In this document: piece by piece, positions 1-5,215 of the stretch
Layout of the letters: every line of letters starts with the position of its first letter
How positions within the stretch are numbered: the first letter of the stretch is position 1
Assembly: GCA_025450475.1 (NCBI GenBank)
Contig: JANWHJ010000053.1
Location: 1 to 19,586, forward strand
Length of the DNA: 19,586 bases
Source of the DNA: Nitrososphaera sp.
Lineage (GTDB): Archaea > Thermoproteota > Nitrososphaeria > Nitrososphaerales > Nitrososphaeraceae
Direction of reading: 5' to 3'
The notes under the pieces: model-generated
Seen by the model: only the letters and a program-made list of their open reading frames with translations
Told to the model about the DNA's origin: nothing
Databases searched by the model: none
Position numbers and translations under genes: made by a program

Positions 1-118
1 CGTGTTCATACCGCCTTCGCAGTTTGAAACCTGTTTTATTTCGTACGCGCACAGCGAAGACGATGCGGACAAAACGATTGAAGCATATGGCGAGGCATTT
101 CGCAGGATAAAGAAATGA
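1..118 (+). CDS. hemL: Glutamate-1-semialdehyde 2,1-aminomutase, C-terminal end (partial)
   Basis: Only the last 38 codons are inside the window; the frame begins at base 2 and ends at a TGA at 116-118. The peptide contains PPSQFE followed by ISYAHSEDD and a helical tail ending in FRRIKK. This matches the C-terminus of glutamate-1-semialdehyde aminomutases, where a PSQFE/AHT-type motif is typical. The family is PLP-dependent and makes 5-aminolevulinate in the C5 route of tetrapyrrole synthesis in the cytoplasm. The stop overlaps the hemC start (ATGA at 115-118), so the two genes are almost certainly co-transcribed and translationally coupled. The identification rests on a short tail plus the operon context, and the catalytic lysine region lies upstream of the window. 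Confidence 0.8.
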   Translation, partial: VFIPPSQFETCFISYAHSEDDADKTIEAYGEAFRRIKK

Positions 119-1059
119 AAGCGATACGCGTCGGAACAAGGGGCAGCAGGCTTGCAATAGCGCAAACAGAATTAGCGTTGGCGGCACTCTGCAGGGTCCA
201 TGCCGGCTCACGCTTTGAAGTGGTGACAATAAGTACTAAAGGTGATGTGGACAAGCGGCCTCTATTCACGATGGACGAAAAAGGGATCTTTGAGAAGGAA
301 GTGAATGAGGCGGTCAAAAAGGGAGAGGTAGATTTTGCGGTTCATAGCCTGAAGGACGTACCGTCAGACCTGTCCGACGAACTGGTAGTTGCATGCATTC
401 CAAAAAGGGCGAGCCCAAATGACGTGCTTGTAAACGACAAGAGCCAAAAGCTGAAAGAGCTTGCCCCAGGCTCGACGGTCGGAACGAGCAGCCTCCGGCG
501 CGCTGTGCAGCTGACAAAATCCAGGCCCGACCTCAAAGTCAGGCCTATAAGGGGCAACGTCGAAACGAGAGTAAAAAAGGTAATCAGCGGCGAGTACGAC
601 GCAGTTGTGCTGGCAGAGGCCGGCCTTACGCGGATAGGTATGAAAGACGTAATAGTTGAGCGCTTTCGCGTCAGGGACTTTGTGCCGGCGCCGGGGCAAG
701 GCGCGATAGCAATCGTGTGCAGATATGATAACAAGAAGCTCATTGGTATGCTCCGGCAGATAGAGGACCCACGCTCGCGCGCTGAAGTGCTCGCAGAGCG
801 GACGCTGATAAAAAAAGTTGAAGGTGGCTGCAGGTTCCCGCTCGGGGCGGTGGCGGTGACAAACGGCGACAGGATCACTCTTTACGCGAGCGTGTTTTCC
901 GCGGACGGCAGCAGAAACATCAAGGTGAAAAAGGTCGGCATGGCAAGCTACCCGGAAAAGCTTGGCAACAACGTCGCAGACATGCTGGTCAAGCAGGGCG
1001 CGATGGAAATGGCAGAGGGTTGGCGCAGCGCGGTGGAAGAGTGGAACGAGAAAGTATGA
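115..1059 (+). CDS. hemC: Hydroxymethylbilane synthase (porphobilinogen deaminase)
   Basis: The 314-residue protein has the full family signature: GTRGSRLA at residues 7-14, HSLKDVP at 77-83 with the catalytic aspartate D81, GTSSLRR at 123-129, RPIRGNVETR at 143-152, and EGGCRFPLGA at 236-245. C239 would carry the dipyrromethane cofactor. The enzyme polymerises four porphobilinogen units into hydroxymethylbilane in the cytoplasm. Length is normal for the family (about 300-320). The ATG start overlaps the hemL stop by four bases, and the TGA stop overlaps the next gene's ATG in the same ATGA arrangement, so translation is probably coupled along the operon. All key residues are visible and nothing looks damaged. 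Confidence 0.97.
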   Translation: MKAIRVGTRGSRLAIAQTELALAALCRVHAGSRFEVVTISTKGDVDKRPLFTMDEKGIFEKEVNEAVKKGEVDFAVHSLKDVPSDLSDELVVACIPKRASPNDVLVNDKSQKLKELAPGSTVGTSSLRRAVQLTKSRPDLKVRPIRGNVETRVKKVISGEYDAVVLAEAGLTRIGMKDVIVERFRVRDFVPAPGQGAIAIVCRYDNKKLIGMLRQIEDPRSRAEVLAERTLIKKVEGGCRFPLGAVAVTNGDRITLYASVFSADGSRNIKVKKVGMASYPEKLGNNVADMLVKQGAMEMAEGWRSAVEEWNEKV

Positions 1060-1799
1060 AAAAAGGCAAAGTGTTCATCTGTGGCGCCGGCCCTGGCGAT
1101 CCAAAGCTCATCACACTCAGGGCAATGGAGCTTTTGAAAGCATGCGATGTCATTCTGTACGATCGACTAGTGAGCAAGGAAATAGTCGACCAGATACCCG
1201 AAGGCGCCGAAAAGGTGTATGTCGGAAGAATGGTTGGCGACCCGACAACCCATCAGAATAGGACGAACGAATTGATGGCAAGATACACGAAGAAAGGCAA
1301 ACAGGTTCTGCGGCTAAAAGGCGGCGATCCGTTCATCTTTGGGCGCGGCGCGGAGGAAGCAGAGTACCTCAAAGAGCACGGGACAGCATTTGAGATAGTG
1401 CCGGGCATCACGTCGGCAATAGCGGCGCCGGCCTATGCCGGCATCCCTCTGACCCACCGGCGCTATTCTTCATCCATCGCAATAGTCACGGGGCACGAGG
1501 GCGCAGAAAAGGACGAGTCGGCTGTTAGGTGGGAGAGACTGGTAGGTGCCGTAGACACGATAGTCATCCTGATGGGCATTGACCAGCTTCCTCAGATTTC
1601 ATGCGCTCTCATAAAGGCCGGGATGAAAAAGAACACCCGAGTGGCAATCGTAGTAAGCGGCACAACAGAAAAACAGAAAATAGTCAGAGGCACCCTTGTT
1701 ACCATTGGGGACGCCGCCAAGAAAGCTGACGTCAAGCCGCCGGCGGTCATAGTGGTAGGCAGGGTAGCGGGTCTTGTTCACCTGGAATGGTTCAGGTGA
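1056..1799 (+). CDS. cobA: Uroporphyrinogen-III C-methyltransferase (SUMT)
   Basis: This 247-residue SAM-dependent enzyme methylates uroporphyrinogen III at C2 and C7 to give precorrin-2, the branch point to siroheme, cobalamin and the alternative heme route. Visible signatures are the N-terminal GAGPGDPKLITLRA (residues 10-23), RLKGGDPFIFGRGAEEA (86-102) and VPGITSAIAAPAYAGIPLTHR (115-135), all standard for CobA/CysG-A proteins. I chose the ATG at 1056, which overlaps the hemC TGA, over an upstream TTG at 1020. The resulting N-terminus KKGKVFICGAGPGD matches the family, while the extra 12 residues are unrelated. No CysG-B dehydrogenase/ferrochelatase domain is attached, so those steps need a separate protein. 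Confidence 0.95.
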   Translation: MKKGKVFICGAGPGDPKLITLRAMELLKACDVILYDRLVSKEIVDQIPEGAEKVYVGRMVGDPTTHQNRTNELMARYTKKGKQVLRLKGGDPFIFGRGAEEAEYLKEHGTAFEIVPGITSAIAAPAYAGIPLTHRRYSSSIAIVTGHEGAEKDESAVRWERLVGAVDTIVILMGIDQLPQISCALIKAGMKKNTRVAIVVSGTTEKQKIVRGTLVTIGDAAKKADVKPPAVIVVGRVAGLVHLEWFR

Positions 1800-1804
1800 C
1801 CGCG

Positions 1805-2581
1805 ATGTCGCGCCTTAAAAGTAAGGTTATAGCAATAACCCGGAGCGAGCGCGACGCAGTGGAATTTTCGAAGCTGGTATGCGAGGAGGGGGGCAGGGCG
1901 ATAACCCTTCCTACCATAGAGATCGTTCCAATGGGCCCGCACGCGGCTAACGATTTTCTGAAAAAACTGCAAGAGAAAAAGCATGACTATTGCGCATTTA
2001 TGAGCCCGCATGCAGTAAATATCCTGTTCGAGCTCGCCGGCAGGGAAGCCGCGCTCGCCCTGAAATCAACAGTAGTGATCGCAGTCGGACCAAAGACAAA
2101 GGAGAGCCTGCAGGAACATGGCGTGACTGTCATGCTGGTGCCGCAAGAATTTTCTTCTGCGGGCCTTGTTGACCTGCTATCGTCGATAAAGCCGGTTGGA
2201 AAAAAGATTATAATCCCGCGGAGCAGTGCGGCAAATGAGCTTGCCGCGGAAGCCCTTGCTGATCTTGGAATGGAAGTCGACGAGATCTCTCTCTACACTG
2301 TTCGCACGAACGCTATAACTCCCATATGGCGCGAATTCGCTGGCCTGCTGAGCCAGAAAAAAGTAGACGCAGTCATTTTCACTAGTGCCTCAACCGTCAG
2401 GTCGTTCTTTGAGATAATGGCGAAGGTCTCCGCAGGCAGCTTTCAGCTTGATAGCCTTGCCAAGGTAGTTTCGACAGGGCCATTTACAAGCAAAGAGCTG
2501 GAGAACAAGAATATCAAGTGCTTTGAAGCAAGAGAGCACACGGTGATAGGCGCTCTCGATCTTACAAAGACGATAATGTAG
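1805..2581 (+). CDS. hemD: Uroporphyrinogen-III synthase
   Basis: The HemD-like protein of about 258 residues closes and inverts ring D of hydroxymethylbilane to form uroporphyrinogen III. HemD sequences diverge strongly, so the call rests on a two-domain alpha/beta pattern and operon position. Recognisable pieces are KVIAITRSERDA at the start, an MSPHAVN segment, GPKTKESLQEHG in the middle, and the C-terminal VIFTSASTVRSFFE and STGPFTSKELE typical of the family. An ATG at 1787 would overlap the methyltransferase by 13 bases. I prefer the ATG at 1805, because AGGTGA (1794-1799) lies five bases before it as a good Shine-Dalgarno sequence and the protein then begins close to the conserved first strand. 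It is the last gene of the operon. Confidence 0.88.
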   Translation: MSRLKSKVIAITRSERDAVEFSKLVCEEGGRAITLPTIEIVPMGPHAANDFLKKLQEKKHDYCAFMSPHAVNILFELAGREAALALKSTVVIAVGPKTKESLQEHGVTVMLVPQEFSSAGLVDLLSSIKPVGKKIIIPRSSAANELAAEALADLGMEVDEISLYTVRTNAITPIWREFAGLLSQKKVDAVIFTSASTVRSFFEIMAKVSAGSFQLDSLAKVVSTGPFTSKELENKNIKCFEAREHTVIGALDLTKTIM

Positions 2582-2689
2582 CAATTTGTTATCTTTTGCA
2601 AAATGTCGATGTATTCAGAAGCAATGACCATTCATCCTGCTTAGAACGGTGTGGAGTTTCGATTGAAACTAGCTCTTATTGTGCTCTTC

Positions 2690-2710
2690 CGAGAAACTAA
2701 AGAAAATAAA
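2690..2710 (-). terminator. T-rich terminator after the winged-helix gene
   Basis: Read on the minus strand, the stop codon of the small regulator is followed directly by ATTTATTTTCTTTAGTTTC, a run of short T tracts without a strong hairpin. Archaeal RNA polymerase terminates intrinsically on such T-rich stretches. The position, between two convergent genes, fits a terminator. Confidence 0.45.
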
Positions 2711-3004
2711 TTAAAGCAGGAAAGCACCTGGCTTTGCTGCGCGCCGTGTCTCTATGGCCAGCATCTCAGACATCCTCTCAGCGGCGGCAAGGTACTCTGC
2801 TCCCTTCGCGGTAGTCCGGAATTGCCTGAGTGAGGCTGCCTCGATGTCCTGCTCCAACAAGCCGTTTTGCATTAGTACCTGCGTGTATTCCTTAGCTTGG
2901 CTATGCGTCAGATAGGCGTGGAACATAATCTTGGTGATGCTTGCTCCGCCCTGAGCGCTATACAGAGCGTCCCTCATAATTTCGTCTTTTTGTCGATTGC
3001 GCAT
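2711..3004 (-). CDS. Small winged-helix transcriptional regulator (HTH_45-like)
   Basis: This 97-residue basic protein matches the pattern of the short archaeal winged-helix family often annotated HTH_45, which is abundant in Nitrososphaeria. Residues 5-18 form a first helix after an RNRQKDEIM start. ASITKIMFHAYLTHSQAKEYTQVLMQNGLL (21-50) carries the helix-turn-helix, and FRTTAKGAEYLAAAERM (62-78) is the wing and following helix. The TTAKG step is characteristic of the family. It would be a cytoplasmic DNA-binding regulator; its target is unknown. A box A lies about 38 bases upstream, with overlapping inverted repeats a little beyond it that could be an autoregulatory site. It points the same way as the metallopeptidase gene but has its own promoter. 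Confidence 0.8.
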   Translation of the reverse strand: MRNRQKDEIMRDALYSAQGGASITKIMFHAYLTHSQAKEYTQVLMQNGLLEQDIEAASLRQFRTTAKGAEYLAAAERMSEMLAIETRRAAKPGAFLL

Positions 3005-3037
3005 TCCTGTCTCTAGTTCATATAGTGGTGGCTGACC

Positions 3038-3046
3038 GAATATAAG
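3038..3046 (-). promoter_or_regulatory. Box A for the winged-helix gene
   Basis: The minus strand reads CTTATATTC here. The usual 26-base spacing puts transcription start near 3016, giving a leader of about 12 bases before the ATG at 3004. Confidence 0.5.
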
Positions 3047-3060
3047 ATTACTGCCTTAGT

Positions 3061-3089
3061 CTTATAGTAAAATATTCTATAAGGAATAT
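3061..3089. promoter_or_regulatory. Overlapping inverted repeats, candidate operator
   Basis: CTTATAG (3061-3067) and CTATAAG (3077-3083) form a perfect 7-base inverted repeat with a 9-base spacer. Overlapping it, ATATTC (3072-3077) and GAATAT (3084-3089) form a second perfect inverted repeat with a 6-base spacer. The site lies just upstream of the winged-helix gene's box A in a gap of about 185 bases. Dyads of this size suit a dimeric winged-helix protein, so autoregulation is a reasonable inference. AT-rich DNA makes chance repeats likely, hence the modest confidence. Confidence 0.35.
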
Positions 3090-3189
3090 CCATTGTCCTT
3101 GGAGACTGCTCGCTGGACAATCGCGTGATTCCCACATCTCTGATAATTGCAAATGTTCTATTCTCTGCAGCTCAACGCGCCCTATGCTA

Positions 3190-3663
3190 CTAGTGCAGCT
3201 TTTCTATCTGGTCGTGCAACCAGATAATATACGTCCGTCGCGTCTTTCTGATCTGGATGGCCTTGCTACAGAGCATTTTGATCGTCCCCTTGTGCTTATC
3301 CCAGTCGCGCTTTGAATTCTTCATAAGGTAGCACGGCCGCTGGTCCAAGAGTTCAACTGGCAGCCTGTGTACCGTCCAGATGTCACAGGCGACCTCGCCG
3401 TGAGGTATACCAGAGCCGTCCCCTTGGATGAGGTGTGTCAGCTCGTGCGCTATGGTGTAGTGGGAGACTCCCGGCCGCAGTCGGAAAACTGGCGGCGAAG
3501 TCCAGCCTATAGCCGTGCCCTCAACCCAACCGCGATCTCTTAGTAAGCCGCATGCTATTCTTCTCTTCTGCAGCTCTGGAAACAGATCATATACCTGAGA
3601 TATCCGCGTTTTGAACCCTAGACTGAACGTCTGCCGCGCGGGTCCGCTGAACTCTATTGGCAT
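3190..3663 (-). CDS. Putative HExxH zinc metallopeptidase
   Basis: The 157-residue protein has AHELTHLIQ at residues 72-80, a zincin HExxH motif (H73, E74, H77). A downstream GEVACDIWTVHR segment (89-100) offers E90 or D94 as a third zinc ligand, the spacing seen in compact gluzincin-like peptidases. The N-terminal 70 residues hold strands and an LRPGVSHYT lead-in to the catalytic helix, and the C-terminus is strongly basic. There is no signal peptide or membrane helix, so it should act in the cytoplasm. I cannot assign it firmly to the ImmA/IrrE, SprT or WLM groups. It lies 95 bases downstream of a ubiquitin-like gene on the same strand, which suggests, without proving, that the pair works together, for example with the peptidase processing or removing the modifier. 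Confidence 0.6.
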   Translation of the reverse strand: MPIEFSGPARQTFSLGFKTRISQVYDLFPELQKRRIACGLLRDRGWVEGTAIGWTSPPVFRLRPGVSHYTIAHELTHLIQGDGSGIPHGEVACDIWTVHRLPVELLDQRPCYLMKNSKRDWDKHKGTIKMLCSKAIQIRKTRRTYIIWLHDQIEKLH

Positions 3664-3758
3664 CTAGTAGCAAGATAGGGATACCCGTTAACAACTCTTA
3701 TGATCCCCTTTTAATGCCTATGCAAGTCTATGAAATTCCATCAACCTCAGCACCAACG

Positions 3759-4004
3759 CTACAAACCATCGTCGTGGCGCACTCTGAATTCCATCCCGTC
3801 CTGCAATTCCAGCCCTTCGTCGCTGTCTATTTGGTGCCCATTGCCTTCACCATCAATCAGAACAATTTCATATTCCTTTGGGTCAAGCCCGGCGAGTTCC
3901 AGCAGTTGATCCTTGGAAAGGATCCTATTTGGCGGCTGGAAAGCCTTGCCGTCGATGTGGATCATCAGCTCTTTATTGGAACGCGCTTCGTTCACAAACT
4001 TCAT
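3759..4004 (-). CDS. Stand-alone multi-ubiquitin-type beta-grasp (ubiquitin-like) protein
   Basis: This 81-residue acidic protein follows the pattern of the prokaryotic multi-ubiquitin domain. IHIDGKAFQPPNRILSKDQL (15-34) is the first beta hairpin and start of the helix, LLELAGLDPKEYEIVLI (34-50) covers the helix and next strand, and ELQDGMEFRVR (66-76) is the final strand. In bacteria such domains usually occur in tandem and beside E1, E2 or JAB genes. Here there is a single copy, no E1/E2/JAB gene in the window, and the C-terminus ends in HDDGL rather than a Gly-Gly. A zinc metallopeptidase gene follows on the same strand. Box A candidates lie at 4046-4052 and 4018-4025; the nearer would fit a start at M14 instead. 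The function is unknown. Confidence 0.65.
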   Translation of the reverse strand: MKFVNEARSNKELMIHIDGKAFQPPNRILSKDQLLELAGLDPKEYEIVLIDGEGNGHQIDSDEGLELQDGMEFRVRHDDGL

Positions 4005-4045
4005 ACATCGGTATCGTTAATAAAAGCTGGCCCGGGCAATTGTAA

Positions 4046-4052
4046 TAATAAA
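4046..4052 (-). promoter_or_regulatory. Box A candidate for the ubiquitin-like gene
   Basis: TTTATTA on the minus strand predicts transcription start near 4023 and a leader of about 19 bases before the ATG at 4004. A second AT-rich element (TTTTATTAAC) at 4016-4025 is too close to serve that ATG and would only suit an internal start. Confidence 0.35.
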
Positions 4053-4209
4053 CCTTCGACTCTGAATAAATCTTGTCACTTTCTATTCGGCTCTCATTTG
4101 CACTCCTGATTAGAACTATTACCAGTTTCCTATGGTCTGAACCTGAGGCTTTTTTTGCGGCTCGGCTATGAGTCAAGGATTATCGATTCCCTTTTGGGTT
4201 ATAGATGCT

Positions 4210-4362
4210 TCAATGGGCCGCAGCGGGTAAAGCAAAGAAAAATGTTGCTCCCACTCCGTCAGCGTTGTTTTGCTCCCATATTTTGCCGCCTTGTCCCTCG
4301 ACGATGCTCTTTGATATTCCTGGGCCTAAAAAATCTTTGTCATCAGCGCAAAGCAATAAAGA
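4210..4362 (-). pseudogene. Remnant of a histidine-kinase HATPase domain C-terminus
   Basis: On the minus strand an open frame ending in TGA at 4212-4210 encodes ISKSIVEGQGGKIWEQNN followed by ADGVGATFFFALP. This closely follows the end of archaeal sensor histidine kinases, where the pattern is GTGLGLxISKSIVExHGGKIW, an ENN-type turn, then GxGATFxFxLP. The preceding nucleotide-binding GTGLGL box has decayed to FLGPG, and the frame upstream of it has no recognisable kinase sequence, start or autophosphorylation histidine. Only about 45 residues remain of a domain that needs well over 100. It is best read as a degraded 3' end of a lost two-component gene. It lies between the tRNA-Lys and the ubiquitin-like gene. 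Confidence 0.6.
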
Positions 4363-4420
4363 GTAAAGCCATTCTTGTTGTGTGTGCCATAGTTCTCCTC
4401 ATTTTTGAGCAATTGTGATG

Positions 4421-4512
4421 CGGGTTCGGAGGGATTCGGACCCTCGACATTTTAACCCAGAATATCTGACTGGTTAAGAGCCAGACGCTCTACCTGGCTG
4501 AGCTACGAACCC
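4421..4512 (-). tRNA. tRNA-Lys (anticodon CTT) with an 18-base intron
   Basis: The minus strand folds into a complete cloverleaf: acceptor GGGTTCG/CGAACCC with discriminator G, U8 and A9, D stem GCTC/GAGC with a GG-containing loop, anticodon loop CTCTTAA (anticodon CTT), variable loop ATGTC, and T stem GAGGG/CCCTC. The cloverleaf closes only if 18 bases (4452-4469) are removed, which restores the anticodon stem TCTGG/CCAGA. The intron then sits between positions 42 and 43 rather than at the usual 37/38. CCA is not encoded. The T loop reads TCCGAAT, with C at position 55 where U is nearly universal. A strong box A lies about 30 bases upstream of the 5' end. Confidence 0.93.
4452..4469 (-). other. 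tRNA-Lys intron with relaxed bulge-helix-bulge
   Basis: On the minus strand the intron runs from TCAGA to GTTAA (18 bases). The precursor folds as a BHB: a 5' bulge AG^T, a four-pair central helix AACC/GGTT, a 3' bulge AA^A, and an inner hairpin CAGA-TAT-TCTG. The outer helix is weak, which is common for non-canonical archaeal introns. Cutting after the second base of each bulge gives exactly the ends that restore the anticodon stem. Confidence 0.75.
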
Positions 4513-4536
4513 GCAGAAAATTTGCTGGACCGATCC

Positions 4537-4546
4537 ATATTTAAAT
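4537..4546 (-). promoter_or_regulatory. Box A of the tRNA-Lys gene
   Basis: The minus strand reads ATTTAAATAT, a near-consensus archaeal box A centred near 4542. It predicts transcription start around 4516, four bases before the mature tRNA 5' end. Confidence 0.7.
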
Positions 4547-4550
4547 GAAA

Positions 4551-4571
4551 CTAGAAAAGGGAAGAAAAAGT
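4551..4571 (-). terminator. T-rich terminator after the SRPBCC gene
   Basis: Directly after the stop codon the minus strand reads ACTTTTTCTTCCCTTTTCTAG, with several T runs. This fits archaeal intrinsic termination and separates the gene from the tRNA promoter just downstream. Confidence 0.5.
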
Positions 4572-5159
4572 TTAGGCCTTAACCGTATGCTGATTCTGCT
4601 GGACCATCTTAACAATTGCCTCGGAGACAGAGCAGTTCAGTCTTTCCTTTTCCTTCAGGATGTGTCTGTACGCATCTAGTGTGATGTAGACTGGAATCGA
4701 TCCAGTGCCCTCAAGCAGTGCCTTTACGCGGTATAGGCCGTTTTCCATTCCTCGCTCTGCGATCTTCTTTAACTTTACCTTGTCCATAAAGCTGCCCAAT
4801 GGTCCCATCGGCATTTCGTATTGGACTATCATGCCAGTTCTACTCTTTTTCTCTGCTAGCTCTTCAAACTCCACAGTTATCTCCCAGCTCTTGAACGGAC
4901 CTTCAATCATTTTGGCCACGATCTTGCGCATCGGGATATATTCAATCGTTTCGCAGTCCCATTCGAGCTTTTTGCCGTCAAAATCTCCGCTTATCCTGAA
5001 AATAGTCCCGACCCCAAAGCCGTTCTTAACCTCGACCGGGATAACGCTCAGACCCATGTTCTCAGGAAACTGGTCCGCCATGTGCTCTGGCCTTGCAAAA
5101 TATGTGAATACTTCGCTGATCGGAGCGTTAATTTCTATACTCTTTTGGATAACGGTCAT
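4572..5159 (-). CDS. SRPBCC-fold protein with a C-terminal ribbon-helix-helix-like tail
   Basis: The 195-residue cytoplasmic protein starts like SRPBCC/polyketide-cyclase proteins: MTVIQKSIEINAPISEVFTYF, with a P-x-x-V-F step, then alternating strands (about 35-118) and a long C-terminal helix (123-150), giving the helix-grip ligand cavity. Residues 154-187 do not belong to that fold. IPVYITLDAYRHILKEKERL followed by SVSEAIVKMV is a beta strand plus two helices like a ribbon-helix-helix DNA-binding motif. The substrate or ligand is unknown. I chose the ATG at 5159 over an open frame reaching 5255: box A TTTAAA lies 26 bases upstream, implying a leaderless mRNA, and the extra residues overlap the alcohol dehydrogenase gene and are unlike the family. 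Confidence 0.8.
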   Translation of the reverse strand: MTVIQKSIEINAPISEVFTYFARPEHMADQFPENMGLSVIPVEVKNGFGVGTIFRISGDFDGKKLEWDCETIEYIPMRKIVAKMIEGPFKSWEITVEFEELAEKKSRTGMIVQYEMPMGPLGSFMDKVKLKKIAERGMENGLYRVKALLEGTGSIPVYITLDAYRHILKEKERLNCSVSEAIVKMVQQNQHTVKA

Positions 5160-5184
5160 TGGGGAACCAAACCGAAGAACTGAA

Positions 5185-5190
5185 TTTAAA
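5185..5190 (-). promoter_or_regulatory. Box A of the SRPBCC gene
   Basis: The minus strand reads CCTTTAAATTC around this site, centred 26-28 bases before the ATG at 5159. This predicts a leaderless transcript and settles the start choice. Confidence 0.65.
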
Positions 5191-5215
5191 GGTTTTGACA
5201 AGAAAAGGAAGCTAG

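Larger units (their letters stand above)
4005..4420. other. 416-base stretch without an intact gene
   Basis: Besides the histidine-kinase remnant (4210-4362) and the box A elements before the ubiquitin-like gene, I see no intact gene. Open frames on either strand here are short, unlike any family I know and rich in rare residues. The plus-strand frame from 4155 is antisense to the kinase remnant. Confidence 0.6.

Noticed and set aside
342..878. 178-codon minus-strand open frame inside hemC
   Set aside because: It is Ser/Thr/Leu-rich antisense translation of a clearly conserved gene.
1020..1058. Upstream TTG start for the uroporphyrinogen methyltransferase
   Set aside because: The extra residues overlap hemC and are unlike the family, and the ATGA junction at 1056 is a better start.
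3657..4109. 150-codon plus-strand open frame
   Set aside because: It is antisense to the ubiquitin-like gene, whose minus-strand translation matches a known domain pattern. The plus frame shows none.
3973..4176. 67-codon minus-strand frame with RKLVIVLIRSANESR, similar in feel to a response-regulator start
   Set aside because: It lacks the acidic pair and any receiver-domain continuation and overlaps the Ubl start, so I did not call it a receiver remnant.
4155..4418. 87-codon plus-strand frame
   Set aside because: It is antisense to the histidine-kinase remnant; basic and Cys-rich without recognisable structure.
4451..4478. A simple hairpin TTAACC..AG/CTGGTTAA read as a terminator
   Set aside because: It lies inside the tRNA-Lys gene and is explained by the intron and anticodon-stem pairing.
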